Source: Ursus arctos
Lineage: Eukaryota; Chordata; Mammalia; Carnivora; Ursidae
Assembly: GCF_023065955.2 (NCBI RefSeq)
Contig: NW_026622786.1
Coordinates: forward strand, 42,146,938-42,210,937
Length of the DNA stretch: 64,000 nucleotides
Direction: 5' to 3'
Shown piece by piece: positions 24,677 through 36,133 of this stretch. Every line of letters starts with the position of its first letter. The first letter of the stretch is position 1. The notes beneath the pieces were generated by a model. That model was not told the origin of the DNA. It was given only the letters and a program-made list of their open reading frames with translations, and made no database searches. Both the position numbers and the translations under genes were made by a program.

Positions 24677-25124
24677 GTAACAGATTGAATAATGGCTACC
24701 CAAAGATGTCAGGTCTTAGTCTCTGGAACCTGTAACCGTTACCTTACAAAGAAAAGGGGTCTTTGCAGATGTGATTAAATTAAGGAATTTAACATGGGGA
24801 GATTATTCTAGATTATTTGGTGGACCCTAAAAGCAATTACAACCGTCCCAGTAAGAGGCAGAAGGAGATCTGGTACACACAGAGGAAGTGATGATGGAAG
24901 GTAGAGACTGGAGTCACATGGTCACCAGCCAGAAGCCATCAGAAGCTGGGAAAGCCAAGTAACAGATATTCCCCTAAACCTCTAGAGGAAGCATAGCTCT
25001 TGATTCCAGCCCAATGATAATGATTTCGGTCTTCTGGCCTCCAAAACTCTGAGAGAATACATTTCTGCTGTTTAAATGACCAAGTTCATGGTAATTTGTT
25101 AGAGCATCCTCCAGAAACTAATAT
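24677..25124 (+). mobile_element. MLT1-type LTR (ERVL-MaLR), solitary
   Basis: GTCTTTGCAGATGTGATTAA, GGTGGACCCTAAAAGCAAT and GAGAGAATACATTTCTGCTG are typical MLT1 phrases. No internal retroviral genes accompany it, so it is an ancient solo LTR within MIGA1 intron 5. Confidence 0.85.
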
Positions 25125-25267
25125 AAAAATTTATGTTATATACACTAGATTCAACAGATATAAGAACATTTTAAAATTATATTGCTTCCTTTAAAATAAT
25201 TCATCATTCTTTAGTTTCACATTAAATGTGAGTATAATATCTTAAAACTTTATAATGTTATTCCTAC

Positions 25268-25394
25268 CCATCAAGTATAAGTTCTCAGGAGTGGTCACAG
25301 GAATATTAACAAGTTTAATATCATCTTCATCTGCTTTGTCCCAGGAGTTAGAATTGCCGCAAGCACAGCTATGACAAGAATTGACACTCTGGAC
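25268..25394 (-). CDS. MIGA1: MIGA1 exon 5; residues 139-180
   Basis: The acceptor TAATTTTAG precedes 25394 and the donor G|GTAGGA follows 25268. The exon encodes 42 complete codons plus the first base of a glycine codon. The peptide has a small cysteine cluster (CHSCACG), an acidic patch (ADEDD) and the conserved run IPVTTPENLYLM. The cysteines are suggestive, but there are too few in a regular pattern to claim metal binding. The junction with exon 6 restores G-M-E-L-F. It sits between a MIR-poor stretch of intron 5 and intron 4. Confidence 0.95.
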
Positions 25395-25893
25395 CTAAAA
25401 TTAAGATCGACAGAAGTTACTTCAAAATCTCTTTTGTGGCAATATCTTGCAATCTTTTATATTTATAAATTATTTATATAAATCCTATTCCTGGTAAAAC
25501 AACTTATGTAATTCCTACCTGAAGAAATAAATCTGATTATATTCAGTTAGGAGTCATAAGACTCTAAGTATTTTAAGCCTTTGCTCAAAAATACACAGAG
25601 TATTTCAAACAAAAATCAGTTATTTCCATAAAAAAATCAAGCAGTTATTTTTATAGTTTACTGTTTTATTAAGTATTTACTTATAAATTTTATCCACAAC
25701 TACTTTGGTTTGAGATAGCTTATTTCCTTTTTAGAATTTATTAACAATGCTGTTTCTCTGCTAACCAATAACTAAAACTGAAAAGCCTCTATCATCTTCC
25801 CTTCTCTAGCACTGAGCCAATTCATTTCAGTCACCTCTATGCAAATGACTATTTAGTCTCTACTTCAAGTTCTGTCCTTTCTAAATAAATCTA

Positions 25894-26110
25894 GGGGCTT
25901 CTGGGTGGCTCAGCTGGTTAAACGTCCAACTCATGATTTCAGCTCATGTCATGATCTCACGGGTGATGAGATCGAGCCCTGTGTTGCACTCCACGCTCAC
26001 CAAGGAGTCTGCTTGGGATTCTGTCTCTGCCCCTCTCCCCACACATGGGCACCCACTCTCTCTCTCTCAAAACAAATAAATAAATCTTTTTAAAAATAAT
26101 AAAAATAAAG
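25894..26110 (+). repeat. CAN-SINE, older
   Basis: Head GGGGCTTCTGGGTGGCTCAG, A-rich degenerate tail and an AAATCTA flank duplication. Confidence 0.9.
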
Positions 26111-26608
26111 AAATCTAACCTTTATTTCCATCTCTTCTGCTGGTATCTTAAACTGACTATATCAAAAAGGAGCTCTGTATCTTCCCAAAACAAAACTTTT
26201 CCTCCTCTCAGGTTCACTAATAATCCATCCCCGTAATTTCCCAAAGTAGAAAACAGAAAGTTATCTTTAACTTCTCTTCCCACACCTCTCATATCCAATA
26301 ACCAAGTTTTGTGGACCCTGTCCCCTCCTTTCCACATCTGTTGCCTTGTTCGGGTACTCAGTAAAAGGCAAAAATCTAGATTCATAGCCCTACCAGTGGA
26401 ATTATGAGGTCAGTTGACGCAAGTACAGTAAAGCGATTCTAAAGACTTTCTACTCACATTTGTCATGAAACTCCCTTTCTCTATTTAGTAGTTAAGAAGA
26501 ACAGCTACAACTTTCAGTTGAAAAATTTCAAAACAGAGGCACTTCTCTGACATAGAGTAAATCCAGATTATAGAATGGGCATATATTTCATCATACTACT
26601 CAGTTTTT

Positions 26609-26806
26609 GTTTTTTTTTAAGATTTTATTTGTTTATTTGACAGAGATAGAGACAGCCAGCGAGAGAGGGAACACAAGCAGGGGGAGTGGGAGAGGAAGAA
26701 GCAGGCTCATAGCGGAGGAGCCTGATGTGGGGCTCGATCCCACAACGCCAGGATCACGCCCTGAGCCGAAGGCAGACGCTTAACCGCTGTGCCACCCAGG
26801 CGCCCC
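26609..26806 (-). repeat. CAN-SINE, young bear type
   Basis: Reverse near-consensus copy with ATACTACTCAGTTTT on both flanks. Confidence 0.96.
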
Positions 26807-27238
26807 GATACTACTCAGTTTTAAAGAGAGAACGCCTGCAGGACTTTGATCTAGATGTTCCTACCACAGAATAAATAGCCTTTAAAAACTGAGTATATTT
26901 TTAGGCACGTAAGAATGGGACAGCTATATATTCCAACAAAATATAGAAGCAAGGTACAGAATATGGTGTTCAATAAACTACTTAAAATAATGAATATATA
27001 GGATGGTAGAGGCATACGCTCCCAGAGGTTCATATGTAAGAAATTACCAATGTTGTTTGTCTCTAAGGAGGAGAGCCAAGAGAATCAGGAACACATTTAT
27101 CTCTGTACACTTTTTTGCCTCTTCTTTATTTAGTGGTAAATGTATATATCCTACCTATTTAACAAAATTTTTAACTATATTAAACTTCAACATATACTAA
27201 CTTTATTCCTCACTTGTCAATCAATACTATATTAATGC

Positions 27239-27470
27239 TTAAAAGAACAAGGTGAGGAACTCCACACTTGGCTTCAGCAAGCCACACACTATTACCTCCG
27301 CAGGCTCATTATTTCGTAACCTAGTACAAAGTCTGGCCGCTTTGTTCCAGCATTTTTGCGGAACATCTAGTTTTGAAGCAATACTTTCACACCAACACCA
27401 TTCTTCAGAACCCGATGTGTCCACATCACTTATTCAAAGAAAGCTGGAACCAAACTGGCTGGTTATTTAG
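27239..27470. other. Unexplained CpG-containing open segment in MIGA1 intron 4
   Basis: Both strands are open (61 codons minus, 72 codons plus), and several CpGs survive in an otherwise AT-rich intron. On the minus strand a GCGGAG|GTAATAG donor-like site (near 27298) and a TTGGTTCCAG acceptor-like site could bound a cryptic exon. The minus peptide is rich in Trp and Cys (EEWCWCESIASKLDVPQKCW). I do not recognise the protein. It could be a processed-pseudogene piece, an unnamed repeat or chance. Confidence 0.35.
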
Positions 27471-27631
27471 CAAAAGGAAAATTTTACTGGCTTAAAGAAA
27501 ACAGACACAACCAGATGATTTAAGGTTCTTTCCATACTAAGAGCTACCTATAATTATATGACATTTAAACAAATAGATAAAATAGACACAAAAGCAGATC
27601 TGTAAAATAATAAATTTTTTTCATTACTTAC

Positions 27632-27768
27632 GGAGGCTAAACTCTGTGCAGAACCTGAGTATTTACTGAAAAGTCCTCCATTGGCATAGTTACAAGACTG
27701 AGATCCTTTGTCTTTGGCAGAACTCAAAGATAATGTCAAATTCTGTCTACTACTGGAACAACTTGAAC
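27632..27768 (-). CDS. MIGA1: MIGA1 exon 4, serine-rich linker; residues 93-138
   Basis: The acceptor TTGGTAG precedes 27768 and the donor TCC|GTAAGT follows 27632. The first two bases complete a glycine codon begun in exon 3, and the exon ends in phase 0. It encodes GSSCSSSRQNLTLSLSS, then AKDKGSQSCNYANGG and a segment ending AQSLAS. Low-complexity, serine-rich composition suggests a flexible, possibly phosphorylated cytosolic linker between the membrane anchor and the helical domain. No catalytic motif is present, as expected for this family. The reading frame stays open past the donor for several codons, but the strong GTAAGT and the fit to exon 5 settle the boundary. Confidence 0.95.
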
Positions 27769-28065
27769 CTACCAAGTAACAAATATATCGATAATATTAG
27801 AAGAATTAGTAACTCCAATGATAAATTCCAGGTAAAATCTCCAAGTTTACATTATATTCATTCAGAAAGCTTCTAACTTTAAAACTCATTTCACTTGATT
27901 GTGTAAATTACTAAATGTACACCATTATTAAAATCTACATCTCTTCACAATTGCTTTTAACACTGCTAAACTCTGCTTCCTAAATGAAAAATAAAATATT
28001 CACCTAATTAATTAAAGCAATATTTGAATGATCTATTATAATCCGTATAAAAATACTGGCAACTA

Positions 28066-28179
28066 GGGGTGCCTGGCTGGCTCAGTTGGTAGAGTGTGCA
28101 ACTCCTGATCTAGGGTTTATGAGTTCAAGTTCCATGTTGAATACAGAGATTAATTAAAAATACAATCTTTTTTAAAAAA
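28066..28179 (+). repeat. Short-type CAN-SINE
   Basis: GGGGTGCCTGGCTGGCTCAG head, with ATACTGGCAACTA duplicated exactly on both sides. Confidence 0.96.
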
Positions 28180-28344
28180 AATACTGGCAACTATGAACCT
28201 TCAAGTTATAAATTTAACAAAATATAAGCACTTCCTTTCCTGAATTACATCTAAACTATATCCATATCGCATTACATTGTAATTAGTTTTTTACCATCTA
28301 TCTATCCATCTATGGCAGACAATGTGTCTTAGTCCATCTTACCA

Positions 28345-28525
28345 CAACAGTTAAGACACTCCTCAGTTCAATTTCTGGACTTACATGACCATGAGCAGAT
28401 CACTTAAGTTTTCCTTATCTCAATTTTCTTTATGTCTAAACACTAACAGGATATAGTCCTAATTCACAGGATTGTTATAAAGGTTAAATCATGAAGTGAA
28501 TACACAGCATTTAGCACTACACCTG
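28345..28525 (+). repeat. MIR, degraded
   Basis: AGCAGATCACTTAAG, ACAGGATTGTTATAAAGG and ACAGCATTTAGCACTACACC follow the MIR order. Confidence 0.65.
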
Positions 28526-28691
28526 AGATCTAATAAAATCTCATTAAGTGAGAGCCATCATTACTGTAATGTTCGCTGTACTTGGCACAAAACAGTCATT
28601 CATTGATTACTTGCTGGACAAATTAATCACAAAAGCATATGATACTCTAAATAAAAAATTAAAAATAATTAAGAATTTAAAAAATAAGAAA

Positions 28692-28734
28692 TTCAGCATG
28701 CTCAAGAAATTCAGCATGCTCAAGAAATTATTGT
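28692..28734. repeat. Two-copy tandem duplication, 21-bp unit
   Basis: AATTCAGCATGCTCAAGA repeats twice in direct succession within intron 3. Confidence 0.9.
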
Positions 28735-29353
28735 TATTGATACACTTGGCAGTATGTACTATATCTCTAACAAAAACTACAGATCTTTTAAAGACCAGCA
28801 ATTCTACTGCTATTTATATACTAAGAAAATAATCAAACAAGTGTATGCAAAGCAAGAAAAACATTCTAAAGAAAACAACAGGGAACTGCTCAAAGAAATT
28901 GGGGTATATGTTTATAAATTTAACACTAAATATGTATTAAAAATGATAGCATAGAAATGTATTTGTTGACCTAGAAAAATATTCTTATATATAGTTAAAT
29001 ATCTTACAAGCAGGCTACAAAAGGTATTATCATAATTTTACTATATACCATTTACTTGTACATAATATAGAATTTTATGTCTCAATCTATTTAAATGCAA
29101 ATAGAAATGGACAGATATTTGCCAAAATATTATCGGTCATTACTTCTGGGTAGCAGAATATCAGGTGATTTTAATTTAATTTTTTGTTTGCTTATCTGCA
29201 TGTTCTAATATTTCTAAAATGAATCTGTATTATCTGTGAGTTAAATATTAAGGAAAGGAATTTTGGAGACTAAAACACTGAAATCACTGCACTCTAGTTA
29301 TGATTTATATATAAAATTTCTCTTGTAGACTTAATTTAGCTACCTCCACATAC

Positions 29354-29531
29354 CTTTGTCTGATGCTGCTCTTTTAGTGTATTCAAGTACAAGGTGCTCT
29401 GGTTCCCACGGTAATATTTTTCCTTTCTTCCTTCCACGTCTTCTTTTAAAGTGATGGGCCAGAAAAATTACAGATACAGCACTCACTGCAGTTACCACAA
29501 ACAACTTTTTTGCTACTGGTGAAAATTTTAT
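29354..29531 (-). CDS. MIGA1: MIGA1 exon 3, membrane anchor; residues 34-92
   Basis: The acceptor TTTTCCAG precedes 29531 and the donor AAAG|GTATGT follows 29354. The 178 nt start in phase 0 and leave one base for the next codon. The encoded segment begins IKFSPVAKKL and contains a hydrophobic stretch at about residues 43-61 (LFVVTAVSAVSVIFLAHHF), which is the predicted transmembrane anchor in the outer mitochondrial membrane. It is followed at once by a basic cluster (KRRRGRKKGK) typical of a membrane-proximal flank, then ILPWEPEHLVLEYTKR. A young CAN-SINE lies about 65 bp upstream of the acceptor in the gene's sense. Confidence 0.95.
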
Positions 29532-29597
29532 CTGGAAAAGATGCAGGTAGATTGAAAAAAAACTTCTTATATTTGTTTACTTAAAATAAAGACTTAA

Positions 29598-29809
29598 GGG
29601 GCGCCTGGGTGGCACAGCGGTTAAGCGTCTGCCTTCGGCTCAGGGCGTGATCCCAGAGTTATGGGATCGAGCCCCACATCAGGCTCCTCCGCTATGAGCC
29701 TGCTTCTTCCTCTCCCACTCCCCCTGCTTGTGTTCCCTCTCTCACTGGCTGTCTCTATCTCTGTTGAATAAATAAACAAAATCTTTAAAAAAATAAAATA
29801 AAATAAAAT
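29598..29809 (+). repeat. CAN-SINE, young bear type, close to MIGA1 exon 3
   Basis: Near-consensus copy with an exact 15-bp duplication AAAATAAAGACTTAA at 29583-29597 and 29810-29824. The tail is an (AAAAT)n run. It lies 66 bp beyond the exon 3 edge, antisense to MIGA1. Confidence 0.97.
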
Positions 29810-30113
29810 AAAATAAAGACTTAAGAACAAAATTTATTCTTAAACTAACCTAGTTCTAAGTATTACCAAGAGAATATTATTTCACACTCTTTAAACGACA
29901 GCTAGCTCAACTTGAATTTTAAAAACAACAAAATGTATTAATTTATTACTTTCTGACGTTCTTAGGTAAACAATATTACCACAAAAGGCAAAAGGAACAC
30001 AAAATAACTCAACCCCATTAAAACCTGTTGAAAAACTAGTGATTTTCATGCAGTTAAATGTCTGAATCATAGCAAGATTTTAAATTACAGGAATGATTAA
30101 TTCAGAGTTTTGC

Positions 30114-30254
30114 TTTGTTTTGCTTTGTTTTTTGGGTAGGCTCCATGTCCAGTGTAGAGTCCAACATGGGGCTTGAACTCACAACCCTGAAATCAAGACC
30201 TGAACTGAGATCAAGAGTCAGACACTTAACCAACTGAGCCACCCGGGCACCCCT
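30114..30254 (-). repeat. CAN-SINE, short type variant
   Basis: Reverse copy with a TTTGCTTTG-rich tail complement and AATTCAGAGTTTT on both flanks. Confidence 0.9.
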
Positions 30255-30334
30255 AATTCAGAGTTTTAAAACAAACCAATTTTTTTTTTTTAACTAACTG
30301 GAAATTTCAACAAACATGAATTAACTCAATTTCT

Positions 30335-30536
30335 TTTTCCTTTTAGATTTATTTAATTTGAGAGAAAGTGCACACGCACACATGCACAAGCGGAGGGGGC
30401 AAAGGGAAAGAGAATCTCAAGCAGACTGCGCTGAACGCAGAGCCCAACGTGGGGCTTGATCTCATGACCCTGAGATCATGACCTGAGCCAAAACCAAGAG
30501 TCAGACGCTTAACCAACTGTGCCACCCAGGCACCCC
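30335..30536 (-). repeat. CAN-SINE, older
   Basis: Reverse copy with GAATTAACTCAATTTCT duplicated at both flanks. Confidence 0.95.
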
Positions 30537-31634
30537 GAATTAACTCAATTTCTAAATGTTATCTGAATAAACCCTTTTATGCATGAATTATTCAACAAAT
30601 ATTTACTCAGCATCTTACAATGTACCACACTGTGCTATGAAAATTAAAATTAAAATCTTACTGTAATTCTCTTCAACAAGCAAATTTCTATGCCTTTCAA
30701 TGATCAGGAAGCAATAGGTACAGAGGACACAGATCGTGCCTCCTTCAAGCGGTGTGCTAATAGTAGAGACAAATATATTCACAGATAATTACAGTACAGT
30801 GTGATAAATACAGGAATATAAGTATACACTAAGTATCAGCATCAGAGCAGAGATAATTAACTTCGTCTTGGGGCAGAGACACTATCAATCACAAGAAATA
30901 CAGGAGAGCTATAAAATAAAGCCATAGTCTTGGGGTGTAGAGAGCTGGAAAGAGTGTCACTTCCAAACTCACAACAACAAGCCAAACAAATGGCAAGTTC
31001 TCATTTTTCCTTGAACCCATCACAAGGCTGAGGTCAGAAGGCAATCAATTGGCCCTAAAGCTAAAGAGATACAGGTATCTGCATGAAGAGATAGGACATA
31101 AGCTCAGGCATGCAGAGATAAAACACAGCAGGATATCAGTAAGACGAATTCAGCTAGTATGGCTGGTAAATTGGTAAAAACAGTGTGCACTTGTGAGAGA
31201 GGGTAAAGTACCCCCTGGAACAGCTGGGATGCTGCAAAGATAAGGGTAATCCATACATTTTGCAGGTTTTATCTTCATGAATCCCACTGGACTCTACTCA
31301 CCGAAAAGACTGCTAGAGTCCTAACTTTCCCTTACGGTGCAGAACTGGGGGAGGGAAACAGGAGTTTTTGTGGAGGGGCATGAAGTGCATCAATACCCTT
31401 CTCTATCCCTTCAAAGGAACAAAACAATCTGTGGGATGCAGCTTTAGCTTCCAAAGGAAATTTATACCATTAAAGAAGAAAGGTATCAAATCCATAATCT
31501 GAGTTTTTGCCTTAAGAAACTAGGAAAAAAACAAATTCAAACCAAAGCAAGAAGACAGGAAGTAATAAAGGCTAAACAGAAATCAATGAAATAGAAAACC
31601 AAATCAATAAAATCAAAAGTGTTTAAAAAAATCA

Positions 31635-31838
31635 GGGGCGCCTGGGTGGCATAGCGGTTAAGCGTCTGCCTTCGGCTCAGGGCGTGATCCCGGCGTTCTG
31701 GGTTCGAGCCCCACATCAGGCTCCTCTGCTATGAGCCTGCTTCTTCCTCTCCCACTCCCCTGCTTGTGTTCCCTCTCTCACTGGCTGTCTCTATCTCTGT
31801 TAAATAAATAAATAAAATCTTTAAAAAAAAAAAAAAAA
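31635..31838 (+). repeat. CAN-SINE, young bear type
   Basis: Exact duplication GTGTTTAAAAAAATCA on both sides, inserted in L1 sequence. Confidence 0.97.
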
Positions 31839-32632
31839 GTGTTTAAAAAAATCAATAGGTTCACTCCCCATAGGTTTTTTTGGGGGGGGGAATCAATAAA
31901 GCTGACAAAGCTCTAGCCAGTCTGACCAAAAACAAACAAAAAGAGAGAGAGAAAAAGGGAGAGAGCACGAAAAGACATATATTACCAAAATCAGAAATAA
32001 AAGAAGCGTCATCACTAAAGACCTTACAGGTATTAAAAGGATTAATATAAACAACTCTATGCCCATAAATTCAACAATTTTAGATGAAATGGACCAATTT
32101 CTTGAAAAACAGAAACTATCAAAATTCACTCAGGAAGAAATAGATAGCATGAATAGTAATATATGTACGAAAGAAATTGAATCTGTAGTTAAATAAACCT
32201 TTTAACAAACGATAGGGCAAATTCTACTAAATATTTAAGAAAGAAATACCAATTCCATTCAATGAGGAAATACTTCCCATTTTTTGAAGCCAGCATTACT
32301 ATTAATATCAAAACCAAAGACATTATAAAAAAAAGTATAGGCTAGTATCTATAATGTTGATAGATTTTTTTAAAGATCCTTCACAAAATATTAACACATT
32401 GAATCCAGCAATATATAAAATGAATACTATAAATGATCTAGTAGTGTATATCCTAGGAATGCAAATCTGGTCCAACATTCAAAAATCAATCAATGTAACA
32501 TCATAATAACAAACCAAGAAGAAACGCCATAATATAATTTCAACAGATTCAAAAAGAACATTTGGAAATATTCAATACCCGCTTACGATTTTAAAAAAAA
32601 ATTCAGCAAATTAGGACTAGAAGGCATGTAGC

Positions 32633-32960
32633 TTATATAGTGTCCCCCCAAAATTCACATTCACCTTGAATATCAGATTATGATCTTATTTAAAAATAAA
32701 GGCTTTGTCAATGTAATTAAGGTATGAATTAAGATGACATCACACTGTTTTAGGGTGGACCCTAAATCAAATGAGTGTCCTTATAAGGAATTAAAGGGCA
32801 CATAGAGACACAAAAGAGAAAGCCATGTGAAGAGCGAGACAGAGATTACAGTTATGCTGCCATAGCCAAGGAATGCCTGAAGCTACCAGAACCAATATCA
32901 TATTAAAAGTACCAGCCAATATAAAAAGTCAAGAAAAGAGAAAAAAAGGAATACACGTTG
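32633..32960 (+). mobile_element. MLT1-type LTR fragment
   Basis: GTGTCCCCCCAAAATTCACA, GGTGGACCCTAAATCAAATG and AGCCATGTGAAGA phrases. It lies within L1 sequence and has no internal genes. Confidence 0.75.
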
Positions 32961-33335
32961 GAAAGGAAGAAGTAAAACTCGGTATTTGCAGACAATTTTG
33001 ATTGTCTACATGGAAAATCCCAAAAAATCTACCTAAAAGTCTCCTAGAACTGATAGGTAAATAGGCTACAAAGTCAATGACAGCAATAACAACTGGAAAT
33101 AAAATTTAAAAAAGCAGTACCATTTATAATAGCGCCAAGTAAAAGAAAAAGAAAAAATACTTAGAGATAAATCTAAAAAAAAAAACCAGTGCTAGTTAAA
33201 AATAAAACACTGATGAAAGAAATCAACAAAGATAAAAAGAGAAATACATCATGTTCATAGATTATAAAATGTTGTTTCTCTCCAAACTGATGTATAAAAA
33301 GCAATATAATCCTAATCAAAATCCCAGCAAAAAAT

Positions 33336-33520
33336 TTTTTTTCAAGATTTTATTTATTTATTTGAGAGGGGGTTAAGCACAAGCAGGGGGGAGGCACAGA
33401 ATGAGAGAGAGAAGCAGGCTCCCTGAGCAGGGAGCCTGAAGCGGGGCTGGATCCCAGGACCCCGAGATCATAACCTGAGCTGAAGGTAGACATTTAACCA
33501 ACTGAGCCACCTAGGTGCCC
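33336..33520 (-). repeat. CAN-SINE in L1
   Basis: Reverse copy with CCAGCAAAAA(A)TTTTT on both flanks. Confidence 0.93.
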
Positions 33521-34255
33521 CCCAGCAAAAATTTTTGTAGCTATTGGTAGCTTATTATTTTTAAAAAATTAAGGAAAGGCAAAGGAACTAGAATAACCAA
33601 AATAATTCGGAAAAAGAAGGAAGCTGAAGAACTTACTCTGGCCAATTTCAAAACTTAACTATAAAGCTAAAATAATTAAAACAGTGTGGTATTGGCAAAA
33701 CAATAGACATACAGATCAATGCAACAGAACAGGATTCAGAAATAAACCTGTACAAATATAGCCAATCTATTTTTGTCAAAAGTAAATTCAAGGAATAAAT
33801 TTCTAGAAGAAAACATAGAAAATCCATGTAATCTAGAAATCCACCAAGACCTACAAACCACCTGCATGTCCCTCCACAGGTAAATGGATAAAATGGTATA
33901 TCCATACAATGGAATACTTACCAATAAAAAGGGTCATAATATTCAGACACACAACAATGTGAATGAATCTCAAATGCATTGTGTTAAGTGAAAAAAGCCA
34001 ATTCCAAAAGATTGTATACTGCATAATTTCACACTACATACAATAATTCACTCATGGATCATAAACCTAAAACAATAAGAACATAAAATTTAAAACTATA
34101 AAAGTTCTAGAAGAAAGTGTAAGAGAAAATCTTTGTGACCTTTGGTTAGGCAAATATTTCTTAGAAACGACTCCAAGAATCTGATTAATTAAAAAAAAAA
34201 AAGTTGACAAATGGACTTCAGAATTAAAAACTTCTCTTTAAAAGGCACTACTTAG

Positions 34256-34445
34256 CGGTGCCTGGGTGGCTCAGTCAGGCCTCTGGCTCATGATTTCGGC
34301 TCAGGTCATGATCTTATGGGTCATGGGATCAAGCCTACTTTGGGCTCTGCACTCGGTGGGGAGTCTGTTTGAGATTCTTTCTCTTTCTTCCTTCTGCCCT
34401 GTCCCCCGCTCTAAAATAAATCTTTAAAAACATACATACATAAAT
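34256..34445 (+). repeat. CAN-SINE in L1
   Basis: Head GGTGCCTGGGTGGCTCAGTC, tail with CATACATACATAAATAAAT and an (A)GGCACT duplication. Confidence 0.9.
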
Positions 34446-34811
34446 AAATGGCACTTTCCAGAAGTTGAAAAAACAATCTACAGACTAGAAGAAAATAGTT
34501 GCAAATGATCTATCTGATAAAGGAATCGTACTCAGGGTATATAAAGAATTCTCAAAATTTAGTAAGAAAACAACCCAACTAAAAAATGGGCAAAAGCTTT
34601 GAATAGACACATCAACAAAGAAGATTTATGGATGGCAAATAAGCATATGAAAGCATGTTCAACATTACTGGTCATTAGGGAAAATCAAATCAAAATCACA
34701 ATGAGATTCTACTATTCTATTAGAGTGGCTAAAATTAAAAGACTGCTCATACCAATGATATGGCCACTTTGGAAGAAGTCTGGCATTTTCTTTAAAAATT
34801 AAATATATCTC

Positions 34812-35010
34812 AGGGTGCCTGAGTGGCTCAGTCAGTTAAGCATCCATCTCTTGGTTTTGGCTCAGATCATGATCTCACAGTTGCGGGATCAAGCCCCGAG
34901 TTAGGCTTCATGCTCAGTAAGGAGTCTGCTTCAGATCCTCTCTCCTTCTCCCTCCCTCTCTGCTCGCTCGCTCTCTAATAAAATATCTTTAAATTAAAAA
35001 AATTTTTTTA
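34812..35010 (+). repeat. CAN-SINE in L1
   Basis: Head GGGTGCCTGAGTGGCTCAGT with TTAAATATAT flank duplication. Confidence 0.9.
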
Positions 35011-35635
35011 ATTAAATATATTCCTATCTTATGATTCAGTTGTTCTACTCCCAAGAGAAATGAAAGCACATGTCCATATGAAGACTTGTATGGGAATGTT
35101 CTTAGCAGCTTTACTTACAATTAAAAAATAAAAACAGGAAACAAACCAATGTCCATCAACAGCCAAACAGGTGAACAAACAGTGGTATATCCATACAATG
35201 GAATACAATGCAGTAATAAGAAAGAATTAACTATTAATATACACAACATGTATATATTTCAAAATCAAACTAAGTGAAAAAAAGACAAAAGAAAGTACAT
35301 ATTGTATGATTCCATTTTATATAAAACAGAAAATGTAAACAAATCTATAGTGACAAAAAGCAGATCAGTGGTTGCCTGGGGGAAAGTGAGGGAGGGGACT
35401 TGGACAAAGAAATGCAAAGGGAGAGATTACAAAGGGGAATGAGAAACTTTTGGAGAGCATGGATATGTTCATTATCCTGATTGTGCCAAGAATTTCACAG
35501 GTATAATACACAATGTATGTCAAAACTTAAATTGTATAATTTAAATATGGACAGTGTAATGTGTGTCAATTATATCTCAATAAAGCTATTTTAAAAATAA
35601 CATCTGGGTTCTTCACATAAAAACTGCTCCTTTTC

Positions 35636-35829
35636 TGGGTGCCTGGTCGGCTCAGTTGCTTAAGCGTCTGCCTTCAGCTCAGGTCATGATCCCAGGGTCC
35701 TGGGATCAAGCCCCATATCAGGCTCCTTGCTGAACAGGGAGCCTGCTTCTCTCTCTAGCTCTGCCTACTGCTCCCTTGTTTGTATTCTCCCTCTCTGTCA
35801 AATAAATAAATAAAATCCTTTTAAAAATT
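35636..35829 (+). repeat. CAN-SINE
   Basis: Head GGGTGCCTGGTCGGCTCAGT, tail AAATAAATAAATAAAATCC and TGCTC(C/A)TTTTCT flanks. Confidence 0.92.
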
Positions 35830-36075
35830 TTTGCTCATTTTCTAGAATACCAGAAATGATTTACTTCCATTTGCCATTAGCATATGGACTCAGTGACTAT
35901 GATCTAACAAAAAATTTAAAACTAGTCTTACTCTACTTTTCCTCCAAGTCCATTTAAATTCCTTCAAAACTATCAAGAAAAATTAGAACACTCCAATACC
36001 ACACCAAATTTTTTTCCCTTCACAAACCTTAAGAATTATTCTCTTAAGCAATGTCTCTATAATAGGCATTAGCAA

Positions 36076-36101
36076 ATTTTTTAAAGATTTATTGATTTGA
36101 C

Positions 36102-36133
<32 letters not shown>

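Larger units (their letters stand above)
23307..25267 (-). other. MIGA1: MIGA1 intron 5
   Basis: Bounded by the exon 5 donor and the exon 6 acceptor. It contains three CAN-SINEs and an MLT1-type LTR. The short intron 6 (22425-23172) holds MIR-like and MER5A-like sequence only. Confidence 0.9.
25395..27631 (-). other. MIGA1: MIGA1 intron 4
   Basis: Bounded by GTAAGT after exon 4 and TTTTAG before exon 5. It contains two CAN-SINEs and, at 27239-27470, an unexplained CpG-containing segment open on both strands (see findings). The remaining sequence is AT-rich and unremarkable. Confidence 0.9.
27769..29353 (-). other. MIGA1: MIGA1 intron 3
   Basis: A short intron with one short-type CAN-SINE (28066-28179) and a degraded MIR. 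A local tandem duplication of a 21-base unit sits at about 28692-28734. Otherwise it is AT-rich. Confidence 0.9.
31530..35615 (+). mobile_element. Rearranged LINE-1 ORF2/3'UTR tract with SINE and LTR insertions
   Basis: Degraded ORF2 sequence (AATCAATAAAGCTGACAAAG, CAATATAATCCTAATCAAAATC) runs through to 3'UTR sequence near 35500-35600. An apparent 3'UTR-like block (about 33813-34043) sits between two ORF2 blocks, so more than one L1 copy or a duplication is involved. CAN-SINEs at 31635, 33336, 34256 and 34812 and an LTR piece at 32633 interrupt it. No intact frame remains. Confidence 0.8.
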
